Program-made: the position numbers and the translations under genes
Shown: one piece after another, positions 16,966 to 25,790 of the stretch
Position numbering within the stretch: the first letter of the stretch is position 1
Layout of the letters: each line of letters opens with the position of its first letter
The notes under the pieces: model-generated
The model's database searches: none
The model's input: the letters and a program-made list of their open reading frames with translations, nothing else
Told to the model about the DNA's origin: nothing
Source: Bdellovibrio sp. ZAP7
GTDB lineage: Bacteria; Bdellovibrionota_B; Oligoflexia; Oligoflexales; RGVZ01
Direction: 5' to 3'
Assembly (NCBI GenBank): GCA_945900755.1
Contig: CAMDKS010000016.1
Coordinates: 1 to 64,000, forward strand
Length of the DNA: 64,000 nt

Positions 16966-17406
16966 GTGAAAAACATCGAAGTCGCCCGCAAGTTGTATGA
17001 CGCATTTTCTCGCCATGACGGCGAAACAATGTCCAGTCTGTACACAGAAACTAGCGAGTTTTCCGATCCTGTTTTCCCCAACTTACGTGGTCCAGAAATT
17101 GGTGCTATGTGGAGGAGACTTTGCAGTAGCGGCAAAGATCTCAAGATTGAGTACAAAATCCTAGCCGAGCCAACGGCAACCTCTGTGGTAGTTCAGTGGG
17201 ATGCGTACTACACATTTAGTAAAACCGGACGGCGAGTTCATAACATTATCACGGCCACGCTAGAGATTCACAATGGGCGTATTGTTAATCACGTCGATAC
17301 CTTCAGTTTTTGGAGGTGGTCACGCCAAGCGTTTGGAGTCCTTGGAATCGCCGTGGGATGGACCGGCTGGTTTCAGCGAAAAGTGCAGTCCATAGCAAAA
17401 AAATAG
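16966..17406 (+). CDS. SnoaL-like / NTF2-fold protein
   Basis: 146 aa from a GTG at 16966 preceded by CCGGAGAAA; the track start at 16873 lies inside the catalase-like gene. NTF2-like pattern: VARKLYDAFSRHDGETMSSLY, then FSDPVFPNLRG, VVVQWDAYYTF and ATLEIHNGRIVNHVDTF. The fold is used by polyketide cyclases, isomerases and binding proteins, so the reaction cannot be stated. Likely co-transcribed with the upstream catalase-like gene. Confidence 0.8.
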   Translation: MKNIEVARKLYDAFSRHDGETMSSLYTETSEFSDPVFPNLRGPEIGAMWRRLCSSGKDLKIEYKILAEPTATSVVVQWDAYYTFSKTGRRVHNIITATLEIHNGRIVNHVDTFSFWRWSRQAFGVLGIAVGWTGWFQRKVQSIAKK

Positions 17407-17407
17407 C

Positions 17408-17428
17408 GTCAGTGAGTGCCTCACTGAC
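17408..17428 (+). terminator. Hairpin after the SnoaL-like gene
   Basis: GTCAGTGAG-TGC-CTCACTGAC begins two bases after the stop codon: nine perfect base pairs with a three-base loop. No T-run follows, so it may be a processing hairpin rather than an intrinsic terminator. Confidence 0.45.
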
Positions 17429-17433
17429 TCATC

Positions 17434-17587
17434 TACTACCGCTTTATTATGCTGTCCGCTTAAAACTGGTGATTAGACCGTCTACTTCAGGCGTCTTGGA
17501 GTATCGAATCGCGGGAATTGGAGTCTGTCGACTTTCTAGGTGGATGACTTGAGCCGGTATTTTACCGTTGATTCCTTGGTGCGGACG
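17434..17587 (-). pseudogene. 3' remnant of IS3/IS481-type transposase, copy 2
   Basis: Minus-strand reading RRPHQGINGKIPAQVIHLES, ending SFKRTA and a TAA at 17449-17447. The RPHQGI-NG box is typical of the C-terminus of DDE integrase-core transposases. It extends about 10 bases further 5' than copy 1 at 9993-10136, with which it shares 136 of 144 positions in the same orientation. No catalytic core remains. Confidence 0.78.
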
Positions 17588-17919
17588 TCTTGTAAAAATT
17601 AAGACTCAGGACCCAAACTGTCTGCCTACAAAGCTTCAAATGAACCGCTCCAAGAGTGTGCTATATCAAAAGCCAGATCAAGGTCATGCATCTGCGATTC
17701 AAAAAATGGAACTGTGAAGGAGTCGTTGTATGGTGTCATGATAGCACCACCGCGAGTCCTATCTTTAAATGTGATAGAGTCCATTTCAGCTTTCCCGAAT
17801 GTCTTGGTTCGCATCTGCGTTTGAAATTCCTTTTGGAGTTGTGAACCAATGCGACAAATCCCTACAAAAAAGATCGCGAAGAAATCCTTAGGTTTTCAAT
17901 ATGCCTTTTTCAGCAGAAT
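17588..17919. other. Gap at the right edge of the island
   Basis: About 330 bp with short overlapping ORFs on both strands. The minus frame at 17626-17902 is open for about 90 codons but lacks a good start, and no family was recognised. Possibly eroded coding DNA at the island junction. Confidence 0.3.
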
Positions 17920-18819
17920 CTAAGTTTTGCCAGCTGCGCTGAGCACATGGAGTCGCCAGTGCTTGTTTAAAGCCGACTGAATGATGATCATATAAAGTGG
18001 TGGGAAAATGGCCGCTACCGTAGCGAACACTAGATTAATCGTCGAATAACCGTTTTGCTGTTCCATCTGACGAACCATTCGTGCCAGTAAAAAAGCTACC
18101 ACTAAGTGAGCGCCAGGAACGATACACGTCCACATTGGCACCACAAAATTCATCCGACTTGAGGCGTTTAAGTGCCAGCTAACCTCTTGGCTGGCCGTCA
18201 TCATCCATGCCCACCAGTAGCCGCCCAAAGTTAGCGGCACATAAACCAATGGACCGAGAATTAGATTGGTGATCCGGCCTAGACGAAGGCGACTAAAGAC
18301 TTGGAGATACTGCTGGTTAAAGTCGTTCACTGATTGAGCGTTGGCCTGTGCCAGTTGACTTCGTTTGTCGGACTTAGGGAATGCCGTCATCTCATCTTCT
18401 AAGCTGAGGCCAGATGATAATTCTTCTTGTGCCAAGCTCAATTTACTGACGCCACTCGGCCCCACAAATTTTGCCACAGGTTCAAATTTATTTAATGGAC
18501 GCGACGGATTTGCGTCGCTTTGAGCTCGGACATTCGCAAACCCACCGGCCATAGTATGAATTTCCGAAAAACTTTGTATCGGGTACCACTGAGTAAATCC
18601 TTTGCGGCTTACCATCCCAGTTTGTTCCGGCCCTTTTAAACGTTGCGTCGTAAATGTATCAACGGAAGATAACGGGCCGACCACTTTGCCGTCCTCAAAA
18701 ACATACCAGCCACCATCCCAGACGCTAGCTTCACCTTTTGAAAATAAAAGATCCTCACGGTCCACTGCCGATGGATCGCCATGTTCAGTCGAGCGGCCTG
18801 TTGTGTTTTTACGACTCAT
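17920..18819 (-). CDS. GYF-like (DUF4339) domain membrane protein
   Basis: 299 aa. A GYF_2/DUF4339-like module at about 34-92: GGWYVFEDGKVVGPLSS...GMVSRKGFTQWYPIQSF, with the WYV..DG..GP and W.P elements. A polar linker (about 95-175) follows, then three hydrophobic segments at about 185-210, 225-248 and 260-285. Likely an inner-membrane protein with a cytoplasmic GYF-like domain. Function unknown. Divergent from the phosphoglucomutase gene. Confidence 0.7.
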   Translation of the reverse strand: MSRKNTTGRSTEHGDPSAVDREDLLFSKGEASVWDGGWYVFEDGKVVGPLSSVDTFTTQRLKGPEQTGMVSRKGFTQWYPIQSFSEIHTMAGGFANVRAQSDANPSRPLNKFEPVAKFVGPSGVSKLSLAQEELSSGLSLEDEMTAFPKSDKRSQLAQANAQSVNDFNQQYLQVFSRLRLGRITNLILGPLVYVPLTLGGYWWAWMMTASQEVSWHLNASSRMNFVVPMWTCIVPGAHLVVAFLLARMVRQMEQQNGYSTINLVFATVAAIFPPLYMIIIQSALNKHWRLHVLSAAGKT

Positions 18820-19042
18820 AGGCTGTCCTCAAAGTTCTATAGGAATAAATTCCAGTATCTTTAATTAGATTGTAGCCGATTTTTGATTTGTCGCCAAGAA
18901 GCGGTCTTTTGTGAATAAAATATAGGCAAGCGTCCCCTAAGAAATCAACATCCCAATTTAAGTGGTTATAAAAGGCAACAAAGCATTATATAAACCAATG
19001 TTTAAAGAGCCAAACCCATACTTCGTGGAGGTTTTTCAAGAA

Positions 19043-20824
19043 ATGGAACAAACAATTTTAGACCGTGCAAACTACTGGGCCACCAATTCAGTCTTTGACA
19101 TGGCGACCCGCTCAGAAATTCAAGACCTAATAACGACTAAAAATGACAAGGAACTCACTGAGCGTTTTTACCGTGATCTAGAGTTTGGCACCGGCGGCCT
19201 ACGCGGGATTATTGGTGCCGGCAGAAATCGCATTAATATTTACAATATTCGCAAGGCTACGACGGCCTTAGCCCTTTACCTTCGTGAGGTCCATGGATCC
19301 GCACCTCATTTGAAGGTCGCCATTAGCTATGATTCGCGAAATTATTCTAGAGAATTTTCCGTGGCCGCAGGCGAGATTTTCTCAGCACACGGCATCAAAG
19401 CCCTAATGACGAGTGAACTTCGTCCGACACCAATGCTTTCGTTTATGGTGCGGCACTTCCAATGTGTTGCCGGAATTTGTGTGACCGCTAGTCACAATCC
19501 TGCCGAATACAATGGCTACAAAGTCTATTGGAATACTGGTGCTCAAATTATTCCCCCACATGACGCCGCCATCATTTCCAAATACGCTGAACTGAGCCGT
19601 TATGAAGACATTACCTATGTACCGGTGGAAAAAGCTAAAAAGGACGGTCTTTTTGAGGAGATCGGAGCCGAATTGGACGAAGCTTACTTTAAGAAAGTGT
19701 CCACTCTCAGTCGTCGCAAAGAGGGGCGAGCCAATTTTAAAATTGTTTATACGCCGCTCCACGGCAGCGGACTTTATCCGGTGACCGAAATGCTTAAGCG
19801 TTTTGGTTTTGAAAATGTGCTTGTCGTACCCGAACAAAGTCAGCCGGATGGTCGTTTCCCTACAGTAAAATTTCCCAATCCTGAAGAACGCGAAGCACTG
19901 CATTTAGCCTTAGTATTGGCTCAAAAAGAGCAAGCTGACCTCGTTATGGGAACAGACCCCGATACAGATCGCATCGGGATTATGGTTCGCGAAGGGGACG
20001 ATTATACGTTTTTTAATGGCAACCAAATTGGGTGCTTGCTCGTTGATTTCTTTTTATCGGCTACCCGTGATGCTGGCCTTATGCCAAAAAATCCACTTGT
20101 CATTAAAACCGTTGTCACAACTGACCTGCAAGCTGACATTGCGGCTGAATACGGCGCTACGTGTGAGGAAACACTGACTGGGTTTAAGTGGATATGCGGC
20201 CTCATTGAGGAGTACGAATCCGGCCGCCTAAAACCTCACCGCAAGTATGTGTGTGGGGGAGAAGAGAGCTACGGATTCCTCGCTGATTCATTTGTACGTG
20301 ATAAAGATGCGGTAAGCGCCGCCTGTATTGCCGCAGAGATGGTCGCCTATTACAAAAGCCAAGACATGACCTGTTCCCAAGTTTTGGACCAAATTTTCCA
20401 AAAACACGGACTCTACCAAGAATCCTTATTCACCATGACCATGGCTGGCAAGTCTGGCGCGGAAACCATAAAAAAAATGATGACGGCACTGCGCTCAAGT
20501 CCTCCTGTAGCCATTGATGGCATTCCTGTGGCCAAGCTTCGCGACTTCGAAACCCAAAAAACGATGTCCCTAGTGGCTAATCAATTTAACGACGCTGAAA
20601 AATTGGGGTTTCCAAAGAGTGACGTGCTACAATTTATCTTGGTAGATGGCACAAAAGTAAGTGTTCGCCCTTCTGGAACTGAGCCTAAGATTAAGTTTTA
20701 TATCTCAGTCAAGGAACCGTTGGCAAAGGGCGCATCGCTGCAGGAATTGCAGTCGATGAAAAAAAACGCTAGTGGACGACTTCGGCGAATCGAAGAGACC
20801 TTTGTTGCTATGGCAAAAACCTGA
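19043..20824 (+). CDS. Phosphoglucomutase / phosphomannomutase (alpha-D-phosphohexomutase)
   Basis: 593 aa from the ATG at 19043, preceded by a clear GGAGG; the track's GTG at 18962 and an ATG at 18998 are weaker. It interconverts hexose 1- and 6-phosphates. All four family sites are visible: phosphoserine loop TASHNPAEYNGYK, metal loop GTDPDTDRIG, sugar loop GGEESYG and phosphate-binding RPSGTEPKIKFY. The length matches PgcA-type enzymes of about 580 aa. It supplies glucose-1-phosphate or mannose-1-phosphate for envelope polysaccharide or glycogen metabolism. Confidence 0.93.
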   Translation: MEQTILDRANYWATNSVFDMATRSEIQDLITTKNDKELTERFYRDLEFGTGGLRGIIGAGRNRINIYNIRKATTALALYLREVHGSAPHLKVAISYDSRNYSREFSVAAGEIFSAHGIKALMTSELRPTPMLSFMVRHFQCVAGICVTASHNPAEYNGYKVYWNTGAQIIPPHDAAIISKYAELSRYEDITYVPVEKAKKDGLFEEIGAELDEAYFKKVSTLSRRKEGRANFKIVYTPLHGSGLYPVTEMLKRFGFENVLVVPEQSQPDGRFPTVKFPNPEEREALHLALVLAQKEQADLVMGTDPDTDRIGIMVREGDDYTFFNGNQIGCLLVDFFLSATRDAGLMPKNPLVIKTVVTTDLQADIAAEYGATCEETLTGFKWICGLIEEYESGRLKPHRKYVCGGEESYGFLADSFVRDKDAVSAACIAAEMVAYYKSQDMTCSQVLDQIFQKHGLYQESLFTMTMAGKSGAETIKKMMTALRSSPPVAIDGIPVAKLRDFETQKTMSLVANQFNDAEKLGFPKSDVLQFILVDGTKVSVRPSGTEPKIKFYISVKEPLAKGASLQELQSMKKNASGRLRRIEETFVAMAKT

Positions 20825-20846
20825 ATGCGACCCCGCTGATGTGGAT

Positions 20847-20867
20847 TCGCTATTCGAGAGATAGCGA
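20847..20867 (+). repeat. Small hairpin between the mutase and the OMP gene
   Basis: TCGCTAT-TCGAGAG-ATAGCGA: 7-bp stem and 7-base loop in the 72-bp gap, 30 bp before the GTG of the next gene. No T-run; role unknown. Confidence 0.3.
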
Positions 20868-20896
20868 GAGTCACGATCAAGCGAGGGACCACAGAA

Positions 20897-21763
20897 GTGA
20901 AGAATAAATCTCTATCGGTGATGATTGGCTGCGTCAGAGCTACTGCTTTTGTCGCCTTTTCGTCGTTCCTTTTTGCACCGGCGGTATTTGCTGGCGTCGG
21001 CGGATATAAGAAGGCCACAGAGGGTGACGATGTCATTAAAAACAAACTTTATCCAAAAAAAGGTCATGTGGAGCTCAATGGACCAAATGTAGGTGTGATC
21101 TTAAACCAGAGCTATGTATCGACTTATCTATTCAACGGCGGCATTAATTATTTCTGGAGTGAGACGTGGGGCCTTGGCCTTGAGATGTCTTATGCCATGA
21201 ACAAAGATCGCGCCGAGCGTGACTGTATTGAGAATTTTTATAATGACCCTAAATATGAAATTGGACCCGAATGCGGCGGACCAGACAACCTCACGACCAA
21301 CAGTAATTACGGGCCAGCCTATGTCAGCATTCGTGAATATAATTATCTATTCGCTCTTAATGGACTTTGGAATCCAATCTATGGAAAACAAATATTATTT
21401 TTGTCGACCGTTATGAATTTTGATGTCTACCTATCCATGGGTGGTGGACTCGCAGCCTCTACTTACTATCCATTGCAGACCACGTTAGGCAATGGTCGGG
21501 AGAGTCGAGGTACGTTCCCAGATGATCCCGCAGCCCCACGTCCAGGCACAGAGTCCACCGAAGGTCCATTCTACGGCAAGGAGGGACGTCCCACGCCTTT
21601 AAAGCAAACCAACGTATTTATCGATACTGGCATTGGACAAAAAATTCACTTCGGACAAAAATTTAACTTCAAAGGCGAGCTTCGAAACCATTTGGTTTTA
21701 GGTACGCCCGGCGGATTTGATATTTTCTTTACTCTCTGGGGCGGCTTCGGCATGAGGTTCTAA
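20897..21763 (+). CDS. Outer-membrane beta-barrel domain protein (myxobacterial/Bdellovibrio type)
   Basis: 288 aa from a GTG start. Signal peptide at about 1-32 (ends VFAGVGG, cleavage near residue 32). The segment FNGGINYFWSETWGLGLEMSYAM, followed later by repeated aromatic beta-strands and a final FFTLWGGFGMRF, fits a monomeric outer-membrane barrel with the C-terminal aromatic residue. It resembles the barrel family common in myxobacteria and Bdellovibrio. The ligand is unknown. Confidence 0.75.
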   Translation: MKNKSLSVMIGCVRATAFVAFSSFLFAPAVFAGVGGYKKATEGDDVIKNKLYPKKGHVELNGPNVGVILNQSYVSTYLFNGGINYFWSETWGLGLEMSYAMNKDRAERDCIENFYNDPKYEIGPECGGPDNLTTNSNYGPAYVSIREYNYLFALNGLWNPIYGKQILFLSTVMNFDVYLSMGGGLAASTYYPLQTTLGNGRESRGTFPDDPAAPRPGTESTEGPFYGKEGRPTPLKQTNVFIDTGIGQKIHFGQKFNFKGELRNHLVLGTPGGFDIFFTLWGGFGMRF

Positions 21764-21854
21764 GCCCTGCGCTTCAGTCGATGAGTCGACACCAATTTTA
21801 AAATTAATTCTGAGATGCACCTTACTTTAAATCTCTATTTTACGGAAATTCACA

Positions 21855-23342
21855 ATGGCAAATATTCTTATCATTGATCACCATCAAGCTCAGCGCGTCG
21901 AACTAATGAATATTTTTTCCAAGCTCAAGCATACTCCCACAGAAGCCTGGGATGGTTCGAATGCGGCGCATAAAACCGATCAAATCAAATACGACCTGAT
22001 AATTACTAGCGCTGAAATTACCAAACTCACGATCGTTGATTTCATCAAATCTCTACGCATCGGAAAAATGAATCGGCAGACTCCTGTCATTATCTATGCG
22101 AAAGCTTTTGATGAAGCTCTTATAACGAACCTAGGCCGCTTTTCACGTATTCAGTATGTTCATTTGCCGATTGATGGGGCCTCATTAGCGGCAAAAGTGA
22201 CCGTCACCTTTAAGGCGTCCGAAGCCGTCACACGAGAGCAAGGCGTACAAAAAAAGGTCTACACGTTTTCAAAAGCCTCCCTTGAAAAATGCAACAAAGC
22301 ACCCACCTCCGCCCTTGAGGCTGACTTTTTTCGGTTCTTCCCAGATATGTTGAGCCAAATTGATCCTGCAACCGTAAATTTCGGTGTCTGGCTTAAAGGC
22401 ACCAATGAACTTTTGGAATATATTGGTGAAAAATTTACGGGGCCTGAAAATGAAAAAAATGCAGCCGATATTAGTGGGGCCCTGAAGAGGGCTAATGTTG
22501 GCTTAGAAATATATATTCGCATTGCCGATAAAGAAAAATTCTATGCACACATGCAAAAAAAGAGAATGGCCCACCTTGGATCGAAAAATCTACAGGACTC
22601 GAACCGAGAGGCCGCCGAGATTTTTAATAAATTAACTATGTGCTCAGCACGATTTAATGCCGCTGATGTTGACCAAAAAATTGTGACGTCTGCCGAACAA
22701 ATTTCCGTGGACATGATGCAACGCCTTAGCGACAAACCCGACCTCATGAGTATGCTCATAGACTTGCTCCGCAAGGATCCAGGCATGTTTGATTTTATTG
22801 CGTTAGTCACCATCACAGCGGTATCCATTGGTCAACGCCTGGGACTGAAGGACATCGTACTAAAAAAGCTGTCTCTCGGATGTTTTTTCCACGACATCGG
22901 CTTAGCTATTCTGAACATGCCGCTAATTATTGACCGCGAGATGACGGCCGATGAAGTAAATGTTTATAAGGATCATCCTAGTGCCGGCGCAGATCACGTA
23001 AATTTACTTGAAGTGAAGGGCATTAATTTGCCAGAAGAAGTCTTCATCATTATCATGCAGCACCATGAAAAATTTAATGGGACCGGCTTTCCGAACCAAA
23101 AACAGGGTCGGATGTCGAAGGAAAACCCGACGGGCATTCACCTGCTTGCCGCCATTGTCGCCGTTGCGGATCGGTTTGCGGTCTATCTTTTAAATGAGGC
23201 GAAAAATGGAACCATCGATCAAGCGAGAATCGTCGCAGCGATGCACCGCCTCACAGGAGAATTTGATCCTGACGTTCTCAAAGCGTTGAAAGAGGTTTTT
23301 GCGACAACGCGCAAAGGGACGGTTAATTGGAAGCCTACCTGA
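21855..23342 (+). CDS. HD-GYP-like regulator with degenerate receiver domain
   Basis: 495 aa. The N-terminal receiver-like fold (about 1-120) begins NILIIDHHQAQR but has Ser at the expected phospho-Asp position (DLIITSAEI), so phosphorylation there is unlikely. The middle region (130-280) is unassigned. The C-terminal HD-type domain (about 300-480) has CFFHDIGLAIL and QHHEKFNGTGFPN, close to HD...HHExxDGxGYP but with Asn for Asp and Phe for Tyr. It may degrade or sense cyclic dinucleotides; activity is uncertain. Monocistronic, ending at a strong terminator. Confidence 0.8.
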   Translation: MANILIIDHHQAQRVELMNIFSKLKHTPTEAWDGSNAAHKTDQIKYDLIITSAEITKLTIVDFIKSLRIGKMNRQTPVIIYAKAFDEALITNLGRFSRIQYVHLPIDGASLAAKVTVTFKASEAVTREQGVQKKVYTFSKASLEKCNKAPTSALEADFFRFFPDMLSQIDPATVNFGVWLKGTNELLEYIGEKFTGPENEKNAADISGALKRANVGLEIYIRIADKEKFYAHMQKKRMAHLGSKNLQDSNREAAEIFNKLTMCSARFNAADVDQKIVTSAEQISVDMMQRLSDKPDLMSMLIDLLRKDPGMFDFIALVTITAVSIGQRLGLKDIVLKKLSLGCFFHDIGLAILNMPLIIDREMTADEVNVYKDHPSAGADHVNLLEVKGINLPEEVFIIIMQHHEKFNGTGFPNQKQGRMSKENPTGIHLLAAIVAVADRFAVYLLNEAKNGTIDQARIVAAMHRLTGEFDPDVLKALKEVFATTRKGTVNWKPT

Positions 23343-23372
23343 TTTTATTTTTCTACTCTAGAAGAACAAATG

Positions 23373-23410
23373 AAAAACGTCCGACCACAAAATTGGGGTC
23401 GGACGTTTTT
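23373..23410. terminator. Bidirectional intrinsic terminator
   Basis: AAAAACGTCCGACC, 10-base loop, GGTCGGACGTTTTT: perfect 14-bp stem with T-runs on both strands. It lies between the convergent HD-GYP-like gene and ssb and can serve both. Confidence 0.93.
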
Positions 23411-23431
23411 TACTGTCTTGAAAGCTCGTTA

Positions 23432-23959
23432 TCAAAATGGAATATCATCTAACCCAGAAGTCTCTGGTCCACCGTAGCCCATGGATCCAGACGAACTCAT
23501 TGGAACGCCAATATCAAACTCTGGAATGGACGCCGATGCGCCGTAGCCTGGAGCCGGTTGCGATGGATTTGCACGAGCGCCGTAGCTAGGGGACTGCGTC
23601 GGCTGAGTGCCGTCGCGTTGGCCTGGAGAACTAAGAAATTGAACATTCTGTGCAACGATCTCTGTTTGGTAACGCTTTTGACCCGTTTGCTTATCGTCCC
23701 AAGCACGAGTTTGCAGGCGGCCTTCAACAAAAACGGTACGGCCCTTGACAAGAAATTTTGCGCAGTTTTCTGCGACCTTGCTCCAAACCACAACTCGGTG
23801 CCACTCGGTCGTTTCTTGGCGCTGCCCATCAGCACCAGTCTTATATTCGGTGGTCGCCACATTAAAAGTTGCCACTGGTGTTTGATTTGCGGTGTATCGC
23901 AACTCAGGGTCTTGACCCAAGTTACCGATTATCATCACACGGTTGAGTGAACCTGCCAT
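23432..23959 (-). CDS. ssb: Single-stranded DNA-binding protein
   Basis: 175 aa. OB-fold at about 1-110: SLNRVMIIGNLGQDPELRYT, then VATFNVATTE, TEWHRVVVW and VFVEGRLQTR. A Gly/Pro/Ser/Gln-rich flexible linker follows, ending in the conserved acidic tip LDDIPF that recruits replication and repair partners. Coats single-stranded DNA during replication, recombination and repair. AAGGAGG precedes the ATG. Ends at the shared terminator. Confidence 0.97.
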   Translation of the reverse strand: MAGSLNRVMIIGNLGQDPELRYTANQTPVATFNVATTEYKTGADGQRQETTEWHRVVVWSKVAENCAKFLVKGRTVFVEGRLQTRAWDDKQTGQKRYQTEIVAQNVQFLSSPGQRDGTQPTQSPSYGARANPSQPAPGYGASASIPEFDIGVPMSSSGSMGYGGPETSGLDDIPF

Positions 23960-24224
23960 ATTCAGCCTCCTTAATTATCTAAAAAATTGTTATAAAAATG
24001 AATAGTCTGTTTTCTTGAAGTCAGTCTTAACTCAGTCGCTTCAAGGCTTACAACAAAAACCGTAGATTCGGCTCTAAATTTCCGTGGCGGCCATGCTGCC
24101 CCTTTGCCAATGGCCTGTTTTTAAAGAATATTTACAAAAAATGGTTATTTTTCCGAGCATCTGAGGCACAATAAACCTCGTCTGCGACTTTATTAAACAC
24201 CTGTGTGCTGTTGAGGGTCTTACC

Positions 24225-25697
24225 ATGCGTCCAATGAAATGGCTTTTTACATACACTGTTGCCCTAACCACTGTTCTCACCGTTGTGGGTGTTGGCTGCA
24301 AAAAAAAGGAAATCTTTCCTACCCTTGGTGATCAAGTGGTAAGCCCCATTGATGTGGCTGTAGATGCCAGCGAACAATATTTCTATGCTCTCAATAGCGA
24401 TTTCCCAAGAGATTATAATCAAGGATCGCTCCTCGTCTTGACCACTGAAGGCGTCAAAGTCACATCGATACCACTGCCACGCTTAGGAAGAAGTCTCACC
24501 GTTGCGGGCAATGCCCTCATCATCACGATTTCAAACTCGGAGGCATCAAGCCAGCAAGTCTTGTTGTATGACCTCACAGATCCGCGGGCGCCTGTGCTCG
24601 CTAAAGCCTTTACTCCCACTGAGTGTAATCCGATTAACGCAGTAGCAAAGGCCTCCTATCGCTACTGGGTGGTGTCGTGTTCCAATGGCCATATCTTCGC
24701 TGGCGATTTGGCAAGCCCACTTTCAGCCTCCACGTTAAACCATGTACGAAGCTACCCAGGAGCTCGACGGGCGCTCCACCTCGATACCACAAGAAATTTA
24801 TTGATCGCCTTTCCAACAAACCTTGGCAGTCAAGTATGGGGTGATGCTCAACTAGAAGATACCAAATCCTATTTCGACAAAGCGCTACAGCTGCCAGACC
24901 AAGCCGCGGCAACAGAAGGAAGCATGACTGCCGTCGCCAATGAAATCCCCGATTCCCAAGAAACTACGGTCTACTCTCGGAGCAACAAATCCCAGCGCGG
25001 AATGTACCAGTTCGCCGTCTATGACCTCGAAAATGGTCACACCAAAGAATGGGAATACAAGGATTTTGGCGCCGCGATTTTGGAACTTCATTGGTTGTAT
25101 TTTCAACTCGCCAATTTTGATGGCACGCCTGATATTGCTCAAACGACAACTAATCTAACCTCCCACTACTATCGCACCAATTTTTGGGAGGCAAAACCAG
25201 ACCCATTAGATGGCGACGTATTCTACGTCTCCCAACGCGGAAGTGCTGATCCCCATTTTGGCGGCTCTCTGCATGCTAACAGCATCATCAAAGTAAAGAT
25301 CACGGGAGACCTCACATCCAACACCTTAACGACAGCTGAAACTCTATCCTTTGAACGCATTTACGGATTCAAGGGGGAGCTTGACCCCTCAGGCCGCCAT
25401 TTTCCCGGGGACTTTGAAATAGCTACGGTCCAAGGAAAACCCTTACTAGTCGTCAATCATTTCAGAGATCTCGTCAATTGGCCGAGCCAGCCCTTTTTCT
25501 CAATTGCCGCAAAAGTAATCGACGAAAACCACTGGTTTACTGAAACGACAAGCACTTCTAGCTATAAATCCTACTACCAAATAGCCCTAACATCCTCTGG
25601 AAGGGCGATGGCGGCTAACTTTTACGGAAACTCGTTAATTCTCTTGGACGTAACGCCTGGTGTTGGTATCATTGAAAAAACGAGCCTAATAAAATAG
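24225..25697 (+). CDS. Predicted lipoprotein, possible beta-propeller
   Basis: 490 aa. The signal sequence has a lipobox-like VGVGC, giving Cys25 as the lipidation site. Repeating segments of about 40-50 residues with patterns such as VSPIDVAVDASEQYFYAL, NALIITISNS and GRAMAANFYGNSLILLDV suggest a propeller of the surface-layer/LVIVD type. No catalytic motif seen and no family named. It precedes smc by about 90 bp but a shared function is not evident. Confidence 0.65.
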   Translation: MRPMKWLFTYTVALTTVLTVVGVGCKKKEIFPTLGDQVVSPIDVAVDASEQYFYALNSDFPRDYNQGSLLVLTTEGVKVTSIPLPRLGRSLTVAGNALIITISNSEASSQQVLLYDLTDPRAPVLAKAFTPTECNPINAVAKASYRYWVVSCSNGHIFAGDLASPLSASTLNHVRSYPGARRALHLDTTRNLLIAFPTNLGSQVWGDAQLEDTKSYFDKALQLPDQAAATEGSMTAVANEIPDSQETTVYSRSNKSQRGMYQFAVYDLENGHTKEWEYKDFGAAILELHWLYFQLANFDGTPDIAQTTTNLTSHYYRTNFWEAKPDPLDGDVFYVSQRGSADPHFGGSLHANSIIKVKITGDLTSNTLTTAETLSFERIYGFKGELDPSGRHFPGDFEIATVQGKPLLVVNHFRDLVNWPSQPFFSIAAKVIDENHWFTETTSTSSYKSYYQIALTSSGRAMAANFYGNSLILLDVTPGVGIIEKTSLIK

Positions 25698-25790
25698 CAG
25701 CCCACGGCTGAACAGCTGGACCATCAAGGGTCAGCCCCAATCGTGCGCTACTGAGTCATCGTGATGCTGGCCATTTCAGGAGTTGATTGA

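Noticed and set aside
17626-17902. Minus-strand open frame of about 90 codons between the IS fossil and the GYF gene
   Set aside because: No convincing start codon or ribosome-binding site and no recognisable family; left as unassigned island-edge sequence.
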